Notes: generated by a model from the letters alone, not told the origin. A DNA stretch of 64,000 nt from Adhaeribacter pallidiroseus (GCF_003340495.1 NZ_QASA01000001.1:2418001-2482000); one strand, 5' to 3'; counted from the stretch's first letter, positions 44,771 to 55,179 are shown. Program-made: numbers and translations.

Positions 44771-45007
44771 TTAAATAGGGTTAGATGCCTTGTTTCCGCT
44801 TAAATTCCTATAAAGCCACTTAATCAGCAGATAATCCAGGAAAACTAAGAAGGCTGCAAATAATCCGGATAAGAAGAAACCTTCTAAATTTAAATTTTTC
44901 ATTTCGGGTTTATCAATTTTTAGGTAAAGCATTCCGATATACATAACTATCAGTACACCAGTATAAAGTAAAAAAATAATACTAAGTACATACTTTACTA
45001 CTTTCAT
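44771..45007 (-). CDS. Small two-helix membrane protein
   Basis: 78 residues with two hydrophobic segments (about 5-28 and 46-67) connected by a charged loop KIDKPEMKNLNLEG; ends WLYRNLSGNKASNPI. No family recognised. It has a short upstream gap before the DUF2200 gene, on the same strand. The clear hydrophobic pattern argues for a real gene. Confidence 0.6.
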   Translation of the reverse strand: MKVVKYVLSIIFLLYTGVLIVMYIGMLYLKIDKPEMKNLNLEGFFLSGLFAAFLVFLDYLLIKWLYRNLSGNKASNPI

Positions 45008-45134
45008 CGCTCCCTTTGATTTTTCCTATAGCTTGCCTAGAAACTTGTTTATACCAGCCCTTTCGTGCAGCCAGTCTTGCAGATATCCTGTTGGTCAGAG
45101 TTTTACTTGATGCATTATAGATTATGTATTGTTT

Positions 45135-45500
45135 TTACGTTTTTCGTAAAATCTTCTCCATTTTTTTGCCTTTAGCCAATTCGTCCACCAACTTATCTAA
45201 ATACCTTACTTGTTGGGTTAAAGGAGTTTGAATTTCTTCTACCCGGTACCCGCAAATAACGCCGGTAATCAGGTGTGCATGGGGGTTCAAATTGGCTTGG
45301 GCAAAGAAAGTTTCAAAAGTTACCTTTTCGTCAATTAATGCTTGTAGTTTTTGATCGTTAAAGCCCGTCAGCCACGCTAGTACCTGGTGTAATTCTGCTT
45401 TGGTTCGGCCTTTACTCTCCACTTTAGTAATATAGTGGGGATATACCGAGGCAAATGTCATTTTTGCTATTCGGCTGTCGTGCTCCGGTGTTGTTTTCAT
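45135..45500 (-). CDS. DUF2200 family protein
   Basis: 121 residues. The conserved start [37 protein letters not shown] (about 11-47), the [16 protein letters not shown] block, and the end [29 protein letters not shown] match DUF2200, a small cytosolic alpha-helical family of unknown function in which a short His/Arg-rich start is normal. The length is right for the family. Confidence 0.88.
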   Translation of the reverse strand: MKTTPEHDSRIAKMTFASVYPHYITKVESKGRTKAELHQVLAWLTGFNDQKLQALIDEKVTFETFFAQANLNPHAHLITGVICGYRVEEIQTPLTQQVRYLDKLVDELAKGKKMEKILRKT

Positions 45501-45633
45501 ACTATGGTAATCTTTCTGATGGATCTTTTTTGTAGTAAGACCCTAATAAGCTATTTTACTTGGTATGTTCCTATTTTTAAAATTTTACTAATACGAAGCG
45601 GCATTATTTTCATCTTCCCGGAAAACTATTACG

Positions 45634-47712
45634 CTACTCCAGCCAAACCTGTTGGGTAAAAGCGCCATTTACGGCGGCATCCCACACTTCTACCCGTACC
45701 CATTTCTTGCCGTTCAGATTAGTTTTAAATTTAAAATTTTGCTTACCAAAAGCTTGCGTATTTTGTAAATCTATCTTTTCGCGGAACACTTGGCTACCAT
45801 CGCCCGAAATAATCTCGGCAAATGTTAAGGGAAAGGTCCAGCTTACATCCAGGGCAATCGTTACTTTACCCTCACCGGGTAATTTCAGGGTTTCGCCCGA
45901 TTTTTTACCATTTACGCTGAAGGTCGGTAAAAGAACTTCACCGGTTGTTACAAAAAACTTACCTTGCTGCATGGCATCCAGAATGGGTTGCCAGCCTTGG
46001 TTATAATTAGGCAGTTTATCGAGTTGTAAGTAATTTACGTTTAAATGGGCGTACATTTCGTTTTCGGGCTCTACGGTGAATAAGTCGGCTTCGGCAATCA
46101 CGTGTTTTTTTAAACCCCAGTTGGCCATGTCATCCATCAAATCCAGCACGCGCTTACTTAACCGGGGTTCCGATAATTCACCGGGTATGTTTTTCCAGGC
46201 GGCTCCCATAAACCGATCTGATTTAAAAAAAGTTTCTTCTTTGTATTTATCCGGGTAGCCCGTGGATCCTTTGGTGCGGGCGTGGGCCGTCCAGGCCAGG
46301 CCATTTTCTACTTCCAGTAACTGCAGCATATCGTTTTTGTCGTTGATACGATACACTTTGCCGTACCGGGAGTCTGCGGTGACAAAGGGCATTTCGGGCT
46401 TCCGCGCCATAATCCAGTACACCGGTTTCGGGAAAAATTGCAGCCAGTGTCCGCCGAAAAATTCGTTGGGTTCTTCGCCGGGTAGCAACAGAAACTTGTC
46501 CGTGGATAAACGTTTGCATTGGTCGAACAACGCCTTTAATTCCTGCAAGCGCGGTTCATCCGGACCTTTCGGGTGGGCGGTATAATGAAACTCGCCCAGG
46601 TGTACGATGTCGATGCCGGTATTTTTAAAAACATCTACAAAGGTAGGCTTCTCTGGTACGGGTTTATTGGCCAGCACTACTTTCATAATAAATTCATTAT
46701 GAAAATGGCTCGACATGGTTTTGTAGCCCGCCAAAGGCTGGTACGTATCGTTGTGGGTAAATTGCTTTACCTGGGTTAAGGTTTGCTCCGGCGATTCGGT
46801 ACTGAGTAAACAGAAAAAATTGAGCCGCTGCTGGGTTTTGGGTGGGGCGTTAAACCAGGGTACATACCGGTCGTCGCCCATTAAATCCTGCCGGATACCT
46901 ATTCCGTAATCCTCTACCAGATTGCGGTAGTTCTTACCCATCCAGGTAAATTTTAAATTAAAAGCTTCGTCGAGCGGGTAAAAATATTGATGCGGCGCCG
47001 GAAAAATAGCTAAGGTCCCATTACGGCCCGATCCCATAATGGTCCGGTATTTTACCCTTTTGGCTTCACTGTTCTGGTTAATGGTTAAGGGGATGGTTTG
47101 TAGTTTATTATCGGTATCCGACCAGGCAATGGTGTTCCAGGTGGGCGCTTTACTTACGAGACCGCCATCGTAGAGAATGGCCGTGGAATCTACTTCAGTA
47201 GCCATTACGGCGGCTACGTTAAACAAAGGGCTGCCATTATATAAAGTTATTTCTAACGCACCTCTAAAAGAGGCAGCTTTTACTTCCGATACCCGGATAA
47301 CCGTACGGGAACCATTGGTTTTTACGCTGACATTGCGCTTATCAAACTCCACCAAATAAGCTTGATGCGGTTTTTTATGCGTTTTATCGAAAAAAATATT
47401 CCAGCCATTCTGCGAAACTAAATCGCGTTTTCCTACCGTTAAAATAAAAGCAGGATCTAGCGCTGTAGCAATTTCTTTCGTTACTCCTCCTTGAGTCAGT
47501 TGAATACTCGCAAATAAAGGAGCATCTTGATTTAGATTAAAAATTATTTTCCCTTTTTGTTTATTCTTTATCGGCCAGCTTACCTCTAATCGGCTGGCCG
47601 ACGTGTTTACCTGCGCCCCACTGTTTTTTTTAAATTCGGCTAAGTCAACGGGGATTTGGGCCCGGGAAATAAAACTGATCAGTAGTAAAATAAGGGAAAA
47701 ACTGTTTTTCAT
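45634..47712 (-). CDS. CehA/McbA-like (PHP-related) secreted protein
   Basis: 692 residues from the ATG at 47712 (MKNSFSLILLLISFISRAQ), a clean signal peptide; an ATG ten codons upstream is less likely. The N-terminal half (about 30-330) is beta-rich. The middle carries metallohydrolase-like elements: MSSHFHNEF (about 345), DIVHLGEFHYT, LLPGEEPNEFFGGHW and GLAWTAHARTKGSTGYP. The end is a beta-sandwich. The order resembles CehA/McbA and PHP phosphoesterase-like proteins, with most metal-binding His and Asp/Glu present (H, H, E, H), although SHFHNE rather than the usual HxH-D start is seen. It follows DUF3823 in the PUL. Could also be a lyase-associated protein of unknown activity. Confidence 0.7.
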   Translation of the reverse strand: MKNSFSLILLLISFISRAQIPVDLAEFKKNSGAQVNTSASRLEVSWPIKNKQKGKIIFNLNQDAPLFASIQLTQGGVTKEIATALDPAFILTVGKRDLVSQNGWNIFFDKTHKKPHQAYLVEFDKRNVSVKTNGSRTVIRVSEVKAASFRGALEITLYNGSPLFNVAAVMATEVDSTAILYDGGLVSKAPTWNTIAWSDTDNKLQTIPLTINQNSEAKRVKYRTIMGSGRNGTLAIFPAPHQYFYPLDEAFNLKFTWMGKNYRNLVEDYGIGIRQDLMGDDRYVPWFNAPPKTQQRLNFFCLLSTESPEQTLTQVKQFTHNDTYQPLAGYKTMSSHFHNEFIMKVVLANKPVPEKPTFVDVFKNTGIDIVHLGEFHYTAHPKGPDEPRLQELKALFDQCKRLSTDKFLLLPGEEPNEFFGGHWLQFFPKPVYWIMARKPEMPFVTADSRYGKVYRINDKNDMLQLLEVENGLAWTAHARTKGSTGYPDKYKEETFFKSDRFMGAAWKNIPGELSEPRLSKRVLDLMDDMANWGLKKHVIAEADLFTVEPENEMYAHLNVNYLQLDKLPNYNQGWQPILDAMQQGKFFVTTGEVLLPTFSVNGKKSGETLKLPGEGKVTIALDVSWTFPLTFAEIISGDGSQVFREKIDLQNTQAFGKQNFKFKTNLNGKKWVRVEVWDAAVNGAFTQQVWLE

Positions 47713-47852
47713 AGCTGATAGCGCGTAAAGACGAAAATACATATCCTACCGAATATTTATGGGTACTCTGACCTTTTTTTAAACTCGTAAGAATTAAAAC
47801 TGAGGTAGAGCCAACCGATTAGTTAAGCAAGTACTAAGGGTTAATACAAACA

Positions 47853-47881
47853 AACCCGGCTGGTTTAAAACCAACCGGGTT
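47853..47881 (-). terminator. Rho-independent terminator-like hairpin after DUF3823
   Basis: AACCCGG pairs with CCGGGTT, with an inner TGGTTT/AAACCA stem; on the minus strand it is followed by a T-rich stretch. It lies 20 bases past the stop at 47902. Confidence 0.8.
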
Positions 47882-47901
47882 GCCCATTTGCATTATAAAT
47901 G

Positions 47902-48633
47902 TTATTGCAAATTTACCTTTTGCACCGGCGAGTAAATCATGTCTTCTATTCCCGCGATTTTTACCCCGATACGCGCGAAAACATAATTTTGCGATGGCAC
48001 TATGGCACCAATCGCCTCAGTAGCAATACTTACATTATTTAAATCCGGAATGGCCGAACCGGCTAAATCAGCGGCTTTAATATTATTACCGGCGTCTACA
48101 AACTGGGTCCGGTTCACGTATAGCGAGACCCGTTCGACGTCTTTGGCATTCGCGTCGGTGATTATTTTGTTAACCGCTACCGTACTAGTTACTACCCGGC
48201 CACTAGTGGTAAATTGCGCATTCCGGATCATGTAATAAGGCGTTACTTCCAGGTCTAAGGTTTGGCTACCATTTAGGTTTACTGTGAGGCTGTCCGGGGC
48301 GTTAGTGGCAGTGGTTTTCCAAAGAAAAGGACCTTGCCCATTGGGAATGGTTAGTTTATAATCCCCGTTAAAAAGCACCGCCGAAAAAGTACCATCTTGC
48401 TTTACCGGCACCCGAATGGAGCTTCGATTTTGGTAAGCTTTTTCCCATAACTCAAAAAACACCGGAAAATCCGATACGTTGCCGCCGTTGGCGTTGGCAC
48501 TTTGCACCAAGATCGGTTCGCCTTGGTAAACCAGGCGTCCGTCCAATACTGACTTAGGAGGTTCAAAATTATCTTTAGCACAGGATCCTAATCCAAAACC
48601 GAGTGCCATTATTACTAAATGTTTTAATTTCAT
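47902..48633 (-). CDS. DUF3823 lipoprotein of a SusCD locus
   Basis: 243 residues. Lipobox GLGSC (Cys18). The first domain (about 28-125: LDGRLVYQGEPI, GTFSAVLFNGDYKLTI, LWKTTATNAPDSLTVNLNGSQTLDLEVTPYYMIRNAQF) is the carboxypeptidase-regulatory-like half of DUF3823; the second (about 128-240) is a beta-sandwich. In Bacteroidota PULs DUF3823 proteins sit behind SusD, where SusE/SusF-like surface glycan-binding lipoproteins are expected. It starts 30 bases after the SusD stop and is in the same operon. Surface glycan binding is the likely role. Confidence 0.87.
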   Translation of the reverse strand: MKLKHLVIMALGFGLGSCAKDNFEPPKSVLDGRLVYQGEPILVQSANANGGNVSDFPVFFELWEKAYQNRSSIRVPVKQDGTFSAVLFNGDYKLTIPNGQGPFLWKTTATNAPDSLTVNLNGSQTLDLEVTPYYMIRNAQFTTSGRVVTSTVAVNKIITDANAKDVERVSLYVNRTQFVDAGNNIKAADLAGSAIPDLNNVSIATEAIGAIVPSQNYVFARIGVKIAGIEDMIYSPVQKVNLQ

Positions 48634-48663
48634 TTTTCGATCTTTATAGATGTGGTTGCCTGC

Positions 48664-50532
48664 TTATTGATTCGGGTTCCGGATGATCAACGGATTATTG
48701 CTGATAATTCCGTCACTTATCCGGGAATAGTAGTTGCCTAACCGGAAGTTATGGCTTTCCGTAACGTTGTTCAGGTTCACTCTCCGGAATACCCATTTGT
48801 TATGATTAGCAGTGCCGGGATTGTAGATTTTGTAGGGATACAAAGCAAAAACCCGGGTACTGGGAGCCGTGGCCTTGCTGGGGTCTGTGGTTAAGTCGGT
48901 ATTAGAACCGTTCCAGACCAGGTGCGCAATACGCCAGCGTTTGTAATCCCAAAGCTCGTGATTCTCAAAAGCCAACTCTACTTTCCGCTCGTGTACAATC
49001 CGGTCGAAGGTAATATCAGTGGAGGTTAACGGAATATTTAATCCGGCCCGGGCCCGTACCTGGTTCATGTAGGTTACGGCTACATCCGGCTGGTTTAACT
49101 CAAAAGCAGCTTCGGCGGCATTTAACAAAACCTCGGCGTAGCGGTAGCGCACATTCCATACTTCGCTTTGCGTACCAATCTGGCCGGAACCTAAAGCCGG
49201 GTCGTTGTGCTTGCGGATATAAAAGCCGCTCTCGGCCGAACCGTTACGGCCTTGAATGGGTCCGGAAGCACCCACCACTTGCACCGACGGACCACTGGGC
49301 TCCGGCACGTTTTTGAATTGGCCGAGTTGGTCACCGGATAAAATACTGTTATTAGCTAAAAGTAAACCAGCGAAAATATCAATGGGACGACCTTTAAATC
49401 GGGAACCGGGCACCAATACTGTACCGCGTAACCGGGCATCGCGGCCGGCAAATAAATCTTCAGGGTTATCGTACACAATATCCTCGTTACCTTCCTTAAT
49501 GGCCAATGGCGCAAAAGTATTATCGAGTTTTTCAAAAGATTGCACCAGGTTGAGGGACGGATTTAAAAAACCGCCGACGTCGCCTTCTTCGGTAATACCG
49601 CGGGGCTGATTTTCCAGTGCAAAATTATGCACTTTCCCGCTCCGTAATTTATAATCCTCTACAAAGATGACTTCCGGGTTACCTGCTTTGTCCAGAATAA
49701 TATTCGCGAAATTTTCGGATAAATCCGGCGTTTTCTGATACAAGGAATACAGGCCGGAGTTAATTAATTCCTGGGCAGCAGCCAATGCAGTCTGGTAATA
49801 ACCTGTGGCCAAGGTAGCCGGTATACCAATTTCGCCGTTGGGTAAAGATACGGTGGGGGTAGTAGCGCCGTACTTCGCAATGGAACCCGCATACAAAGCT
49901 GCCCGGGCTTTGGTGGCAACCGCCAAGCCGTAAGTAGCCCGGCTCTTTTCGTTGGCATCCCGGGGCAAAATAACTTTAATTTCTTCCATTTCCTTAATCA
50001 CAAAGTCGTAAATCTCCGACTCTTTGGCGCGTGGTTTCCGCAGGTAGCCCGCATCGCCGCTGTAATCGTAGGTGAGTGATTCCAAAACCAATGGTACCCC
50101 CCCCATGCGTTTCACGAGTTCAAAGTAAGCGTTGGCTCTTAAGTAACGAGCTTCGGCCGCAAACCGGGCTTTATCGGCTTCTGTTAAGGTTTCTGAAGTG
50201 TTTAATCTTTCTAAAAAAAGATTGATATCCCGGATATAGCCGTAATCCCAGTAATTCCATTCGTCGAAACTATAATCCCGGAAACGGTGGCGGTTATAAT
50301 CGCGGGAAGCAAATGCTTCGTCGAAGGCAGCGTAATTACCAAAATTACCTGGCTCTTGATAATCCGGGATGCGGTTGTACAGGTTGGTAATGGCCGATAA
50401 TACCAGCCGGGGATCGTTGTACACTTCATCTACTAACAAGATATTAGTAGGTTTTATATCCAGAAATTTATCATCGTTACACCCGGCATTCAGGGCAAGT
50501 GCCCCGATCAGAGCTATACTAAATTTTTTCAT
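48664..50532 (-). CDS. SusD/RagB outer-membrane lipoprotein
   Basis: 622 residues from the ATG at 50532 (MKKFSIALIGALALNAGC). Upstream ATGs reach 50580, but they would overlap SusC and precede the signal peptide. Lipobox NAGC, then CNDDKFLDIKPTNI, the canonical SusD start with the FLD motif. TPR-like helices (about 90-160, ADKARFAAEARYLRANAYFELVKRMGGVPLV) and a C-terminal YAEVLLNAAEAAFELN...MNQVRARAGL and VHERKVELAFENHELWDYKRW are family hallmarks. It caps the SusC pore and captures oligosaccharide at the cell surface. The gap to SusC is 25 bases. Confidence 0.95.
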   Translation of the reverse strand: MKKFSIALIGALALNAGCNDDKFLDIKPTNILLVDEVYNDPRLVLSAITNLYNRIPDYQEPGNFGNYAAFDEAFASRDYNRHRFRDYSFDEWNYWDYGYIRDINLFLERLNTSETLTEADKARFAAEARYLRANAYFELVKRMGGVPLVLESLTYDYSGDAGYLRKPRAKESEIYDFVIKEMEEIKVILPRDANEKSRATYGLAVATKARAALYAGSIAKYGATTPTVSLPNGEIGIPATLATGYYQTALAAAQELINSGLYSLYQKTPDLSENFANIILDKAGNPEVIFVEDYKLRSGKVHNFALENQPRGITEEGDVGGFLNPSLNLVQSFEKLDNTFAPLAIKEGNEDIVYDNPEDLFAGRDARLRGTVLVPGSRFKGRPIDIFAGLLLANNSILSGDQLGQFKNVPEPSGPSVQVVGASGPIQGRNGSAESGFYIRKHNDPALGSGQIGTQSEVWNVRYRYAEVLLNAAEAAFELNQPDVAVTYMNQVRARAGLNIPLTSTDITFDRIVHERKVELAFENHELWDYKRWRIAHLVWNGSNTDLTTDPSKATAPSTRVFALYPYKIYNPGTANHNKWVFRRVNLNNVTESHNFRLGNYYSRISDGIISNNPLIIRNPNQ

Positions 50533-50557
50533 ATTATATTGCTGATTCATCATACCT

Positions 50558-53500
50558 CTATAAGCTGAGATTAAAACCAAAGTTTACCAGTACATTCTGG
50601 GGGTATTGTAAGCCATTATCGTCGGTAACTTCCGGATCAGTGCCGTATTTCTTCACATTATCGAGCGAGAACAAGTTGTAGGTATTGGCGAACAGGCGCA
50701 CCTTTTGTAGTTTAGCTTTGGTGGTTAAAGCTTGCGGTAAGGTATAGCCAATTTCAAAAGTCCGCATCCGGAAATATTTTACGTTGGTTAAGTATATATT
50801 TGAGTTTTTGTTGTAATTGTTATGATTGGCATCGTTGAAGCGCAAAGCCGGAGTACTCCCGGGAATCCACTCACTATCGGGGTTTAATGGATCGGCGCGG
50901 TGCCAACGGTCATCGAACATAAAACGGGGAACATTACCGGTGTTTTGAAATGGCCATCTTACTTCGTAGTTGCGGTTATAAGCATAACCACCCCCGCCCG
51001 AAAAATCAGCGTTCACATCAAAGCCATTATATCGAAGTGAAAAATTAAGCCCGCCGCTGTAAATAGGTGTGCTGCCAGTACCATACCCAATGGGTCTTTC
51101 ATCGCGGCTGTTAATAATCCCATCGCCGTTTTCATCTTTATAAATATAGTCCCCGGGAATCATGGTGCGGTTGCCCTGGCCATCGTTATTGATGGGGTAA
51201 TTATTTATTTCTTCCTGCGATTGGAACTGACCGGTTACATGATAACCCCAAAAGATATTGTTCCAGCGGTCTTGCCGCGAGTTGCGGTATTCATCTAAGG
51301 AATTACTGAAGGGAGCGCGGTAATCGGCAATAAACCGGTTGCGGCCATACAAGAAGTTCGCTCCAACCGAAAAATTAACTGCTCCTACTGTACCGTTATA
51401 AGTTATCGAGGCATCGCTCCCCACCACGGCGTCTTCATTCAAATTTTCCGGTGGCAACACGTACCCTATTTCGCTCGGTACAAATACGTCAAATCTTTCC
51501 TGTACTAAACCGGTCCGGTTCCGACGGAAGTAATCGATGCTACCAGTAACCTTATTGCTTAAAATAGAAAAGTCCACCCCCGCATCGAACGTTTTACTGG
51601 TAAACCAGGATACCCGATCTCTCACCGGTCCACGGTCTTGAGCCGCTACTACCGGATTACCGGACATTATACCAATACCTGCGGGATAATTGTAGCCGAG
51701 TAAATAATCAAAAGGGTCCAGATCAACATCCCGGTCAACTCTCCGGTCGTAATAACGTACGCCATCATCACCCAACTCGCCGTAGGAAGCCCGAATTTTT
51801 AAATCGCTCACGAAGGAGCCGTCGCCGGTTATGGATTTAAAAAATCCTTCTTCGGATATCCGCCAACCGACCGAAGCGGAAGGGAAGAAGCCGTACCGCT
51901 TATCCGGAGTAAATTTCCAGGAAGCATCGCGGCGGCCAGCTAGTTCCAGAAAGTACTTATCGGCGTAGTTATAATTAAACCGACCTACGTAACCTAAGCG
52001 GGCTTGGGTAAAATCCAAATCATTATACGTATCAATATCGGCGAATTGCAGAATAGGCAACACGTTGGTCTTGGGCACCGAATGCACAAATACTTCCCGT
52101 TCGCGTCTTTCAATCCGCTCGGTCAGCAACAAGCCGCCCACGGTGTGTTTACCAAAGGTATTATTATAGTTTAATTGAAACTGACCTACTGTTTCGTTTA
52201 TTTTACGGGTAACGCGTTCCCGGTAGGGGTTTTGGCTGCCTCCGGTTTTCAGGTATTCCTCCGTATCGGGTTTGTAGGTATAGGTATCGTAGGTATACTC
52301 AAAAATATCCTGCAAACGGTCGGCATTATAATACGAGTACAAACCTTTGGCAACTAAGCCTTTAATAGGCGTTTGGTATTCGCCGGTAACCTGCGGGGTT
52401 ACAATCGTCCAATCTTCGCGGAAAAAACCAGCATTTTTAAAATTTAAGTAGCCCCAGTTCGATGCCGGATTACTGATGTTATTAATATAGTTCGGGTTAT
52501 CATTAGCGAAAGGCCGTTCGGTAGGTCGGTTCCGGAAAAGCGCAAAACGCGGGGCAAAATAATCATCGCCGCCGGGTACGCCCGGATTTTCGCGGGTTTC
52601 GATGCGACCGTTAATACCTAAACCCACTTTCAGATTATTCGAAATTTTAGCGTCGATGTTGGATTGTAAATTGGTACGGGCAAATGTAAATTCCCGGCCT
52701 AATACTGAGTTTTGGTCTAGACGGGTAGCCGAGATGTAGTAATTAATTTTATCGGAACCACCCGTAGCGTTGATGTTGATATTGGTTTGGGGAGAATTCT
52801 TCTTGATAATGTATTTGCGCCAATCAAAATTCTGGTAGCCATATTCGGTGCCGGCCCGGTATTTATCTAATTCCGATTGGGTGGTACTGGTAACGTTGTC
52901 CCGGTTAACCTCGGCTTCGGCTTTACCTAAGGCCCATTCGTACGCATTTACGGTTTCGGGAAAGCGGCTCCAGTTCTGAAAGCCGTAATAAGCATCAACA
53001 TTTATCGTACTTTTCTGGCCATTCGCACCTCTTTTGGTAGTAACCAGTACCACTCCGTTCGCGGCCCGGGAACCGTAAATAGCCGCCGAGGCATCTTTTA
53101 AAACCGATATTGTTTCGATATCGTTGGGCGATAAGTTATTAAAATGCCCGGCATCTTTTTGTACGCCATCAATTACGAACAACGGGTTCCCCCCCATGTT
53201 CCGGATTTGAATGGCGGCACCCGCTCCCGGCCGGCCTTCGGCTTGCCGGAAGGAAACCCCCGGAATTTTACCGGCTAACAAACCACTTACGGTACTGGCG
53301 TGCACCCGGCTTAAATCTTTACTAGTAACTGCGGCCACTGCCCCCGTGATGGATTCCCGTTTTTGGGTACCATACCCTACTACCACTACTTCTTCCAAGG
53401 CTTTGTTGTCTTCGGCTAAAGTAACGTTGATAGTGGTACGGTTGGCAATAGCTACTTCTTGGGTAAGGTAACCAATAAAAGAAACTACGAGGGCACCATT

Positions 53501-53770
53501 AGTCTGGTCAGCTGGAATGCTCATGGTAAATTTTCCACCGCCATCGGTAGTAGTGCCGTTAGTAGTACCTTTAATTAATACCGTTACTCCGGGTAATGTT
53601 TCGCCCTTACCACTGGTTACAGTACCCGATACCGTTTGCTGCGCAAACGCAGCCAAGTGGCTGAATAAAAGAAAGGTAACCAGAAGCAGCAACTGGTTGG
53701 GGTTTGGGAAAAACCAGGCGTTCTGGTGGGTAAAAGAAGGAGGAGACTTTTTACGTAACAGGTTTTCCAT
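50558..53770 (-). CDS. SusC/RagA TonB-dependent outer-membrane transporter
   Basis: 1070 residues. A signal peptide (about 25-44) is followed by a carboxypeptidase-D-regulatory-like domain (about 46-130: TVSGTVTSGKGETLPGVTVLIKG), a plug with VVVGYGTQKRESITGAV and DGVQKDAG (about 130-240), and a 22-strand barrel ending NVLVNFGFNLSL. The SusC imports oligosaccharides across the outer membrane with energy from TonB; SusD follows in the operon. The likely LacI operator lies about 370 bases upstream at 54144-54155, consistent with negative control. The substrate is not readable, but the surrounding GH127 and Kdu genes point to arabinose-bearing pectin. Confidence 0.96.
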   Translation of the reverse strand: MENLLRKKSPPSFTHQNAWFFPNPNQLLLLVTFLLFSHLAAFAQQTVSGTVTSGKGETLPGVTVLIKGTTNGTTTDGGGKFTMSIPADQTNGALVVSFIGYLTQEVAIANRTTINVTLAEDNKALEEVVVVGYGTQKRESITGAVAAVTSKDLSRVHASTVSGLLAGKIPGVSFRQAEGRPGAGAAIQIRNMGGNPLFVIDGVQKDAGHFNNLSPNDIETISVLKDASAAIYGSRAANGVVLVTTKRGANGQKSTINVDAYYGFQNWSRFPETVNAYEWALGKAEAEVNRDNVTSTTQSELDKYRAGTEYGYQNFDWRKYIIKKNSPQTNININATGGSDKINYYISATRLDQNSVLGREFTFARTNLQSNIDAKISNNLKVGLGINGRIETRENPGVPGGDDYFAPRFALFRNRPTERPFANDNPNYINNISNPASNWGYLNFKNAGFFREDWTIVTPQVTGEYQTPIKGLVAKGLYSYYNADRLQDIFEYTYDTYTYKPDTEEYLKTGGSQNPYRERVTRKINETVGQFQLNYNNTFGKHTVGGLLLTERIERREREVFVHSVPKTNVLPILQFADIDTYNDLDFTQARLGYVGRFNYNYADKYFLELAGRRDASWKFTPDKRYGFFPSASVGWRISEEGFFKSITGDGSFVSDLKIRASYGELGDDGVRYYDRRVDRDVDLDPFDYLLGYNYPAGIGIMSGNPVVAAQDRGPVRDRVSWFTSKTFDAGVDFSILSNKVTGSIDYFRRNRTGLVQERFDVFVPSEIGYVLPPENLNEDAVVGSDASITYNGTVGAVNFSVGANFLYGRNRFIADYRAPFSNSLDEYRNSRQDRWNNIFWGYHVTGQFQSQEEINNYPINNDGQGNRTMIPGDYIYKDENGDGIINSRDERPIGYGTGSTPIYSGGLNFSLRYNGFDVNADFSGGGGYAYNRNYEVRWPFQNTGNVPRFMFDDRWHRADPLNPDSEWIPGSTPALRFNDANHNNYNKNSNIYLTNVKYFRMRTFEIGYTLPQALTTKAKLQKVRLFANTYNLFSLDNVKKYGTDPEVTDDNGLQYPQNVLVNFGFNLSL

Positions 53771-54276
53771 ATATTAATTTTATTTATTGAATAGGTGTTT
53801 TGTAAGCTGGTAAATCTGCTAAACAGGTAGTGGTTACCAACCCGCTCAGTAGGATTTTTTCTCGTAAGTATTCCACTAAAAAGGCAATAGGGTACTGTTA
53901 CAAAAGTGGGTTAAATATCATTTAACTTACTCTTGCGCGTATTTGATATTATTGGTAGCAATGGGATTATTTTTTCATTCTCAGGAATAAAGTTTATGTA
54001 CCCATAAAAGAATGTTTAATCGTTTTATTACTTACAATCAGGTATGAATTCCAGTAAAAAACTTTTACGCTTAAGCTAGGTAATAAATGTTCCACCTAAT
54101 ACCAACTAACAGATCCTGTAATAGAAATAAAGCTGTACCTTACGCAACCGGTTGCATAAACATATTATATTTTTTTTCACATCCAACAGTTTTTACCTTA
54201 ATTTTTTAAATTTTTTATGAATCAGGTGCTATTTCCAGCTTAGGAGAATCAATTTTTAAAATTTTGCTTAGTTCTC
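53771..54276. other. Intergenic region upstream of SusC, 506 bases
   Basis: Between the epimerase gene end and the SusC start, both on the minus strand. It carries the GCAACCGGTTGC palindrome at 54144-54155 and should carry the SusC promoter, though no clear TAnnTTTG box was identified. Confidence 0.55.
54140..54159. promoter_or_regulatory. LacI-family operator upstream of SusC
   Basis: Perfect 12-base palindrome GCAACCGGTTGC at 54144-54155 with a central CG, as in LacI/PurR/CcpA-type operators. The flanks on both sides extend the match to the second site at 63728-63746. Matching copies near the regulated genes and a LacI gene next to one of them make this a good operator candidate. Confidence 0.75.
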
Positions 54277-55179
54277 CTAGATATGCATGCTTATACCGGG
54301 CGTGATATGGTTTTGGTTGTTTCTTGTTTTATGAAACAAAACCTCTAAAAATTGCAAGCCTTCTTGCGCCAGTTCATCCGGACTATTGGCTAAGGGCCGC
54401 CAAATGCAGGCGGCCTTGGCGAGTTCTTTGGAAGGTGCCCCGAAGGTTTCGATCACGATGGCACCCTCGTAGCCGATATCCACCAGGGCTTCTTTAATGC
54501 CTATCCAATCTAAGTGGCCGGTGCCGGGGGTGCCCCGGTCGCTTTCGTTGCCTTGCACGTGGCACAGGTAGTCTTTGCCAATGGCCCGGATGGTAGCCGG
54601 AATGTTTTTTTCCTCGATGTTGCTGTGAAAAGTATCCAGGGAAATTTTAACGTGCGAATGCCCTACTTCCTGCACCAGCGCTAAAGCCTGGTCAGCCGTG
54701 TTGATCATGTCGGTTTCAAAGCGATTTAGCGGCTCTACTCCTACCACCACGTTATAATCCGCGGCCATTTGCCCTACGTCTTTCAAGTTTTGGACGCACC
54801 AAGCCCGCTCTTGTTTTTTTTGCTCCGGGCCGACGTACCGGGTTTTGCCTACCGCCGAGTAAACCGGACCGGTAAATACCGGGCTATCCAGAGCAGCGGC
54901 AATTTTAATACAATCCTGTATGTATTGTTTGCCGTTTTTCCGGAAGGCGGCGTTGTCACTGGAAATATCCCGGTCCGGGCCAAAGGCGCCGCTAATGGTT
55001 ATTTTTATTTCTAGCGCCTGCGCCAACTGCTTTAAATAAACCCAATCAACTAAATCGGCTTGCTCTACCGCTACTTCTAAAATAGCGTAACCCATTTTTT
55101 TTACTTTGGCGAGTAAGTGAAAATCTGCCGTTTGAAAAGGCGAAACCCAAATAAAAGTACTGGCACCCAAAAGAATCAT
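54277..55179 (-). CDS. Sugar phosphate isomerase/epimerase family TIM barrel
   Basis: 300 residues of the xylose-isomerase-like TIM barrel (AP endonuclease 2 superfamily). Metal-site motifs are in the order of D-tagatose/D-psicose 3-epimerases: VGVEPLNRFE (Glu near 149), SLDTFHSNIEE (Asp and His near 182), HVQGNESDRGTPGTGHLDW (His near 208, with an Arg nearby) and AIVIETF (Glu near 245). It would epimerise a ketose or act on a 3-keto-sugar. It follows the Gfo/Idh gene after 55 bases on the same strand, the same pairing found in inositol and 3-keto-glycoside loci. Exact substrate unknown. Confidence 0.87.
   Translation of the reverse strand: MILLGASTFIWVSPFQTADFHLLAKVKKMGYAILEVAVEQADLVDWVYLKQLAQALEIKITISGAFGPDRDISSDNAAFRKNGKQYIQDCIKIAAALDSPVFTGPVYSAVGKTRYVGPEQKKQERAWCVQNLKDVGQMAADYNVVVGVEPLNRFETDMINTADQALALVQEVGHSHVKISLDTFHSNIEEKNIPATIRAIGKDYLCHVQGNESDRGTPGTGHLDWIGIKEALVDIGYEGAIVIETFGAPSKELAKAACIWRPLANSPDELAQEGLQFLEVLFHKTRNNQNHITPGISMHI

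Noticed and set aside
46247-46585. Readings within the CehA-like gene
   Set aside because: Alternate-frame shadows of the 45634-47712 gene.
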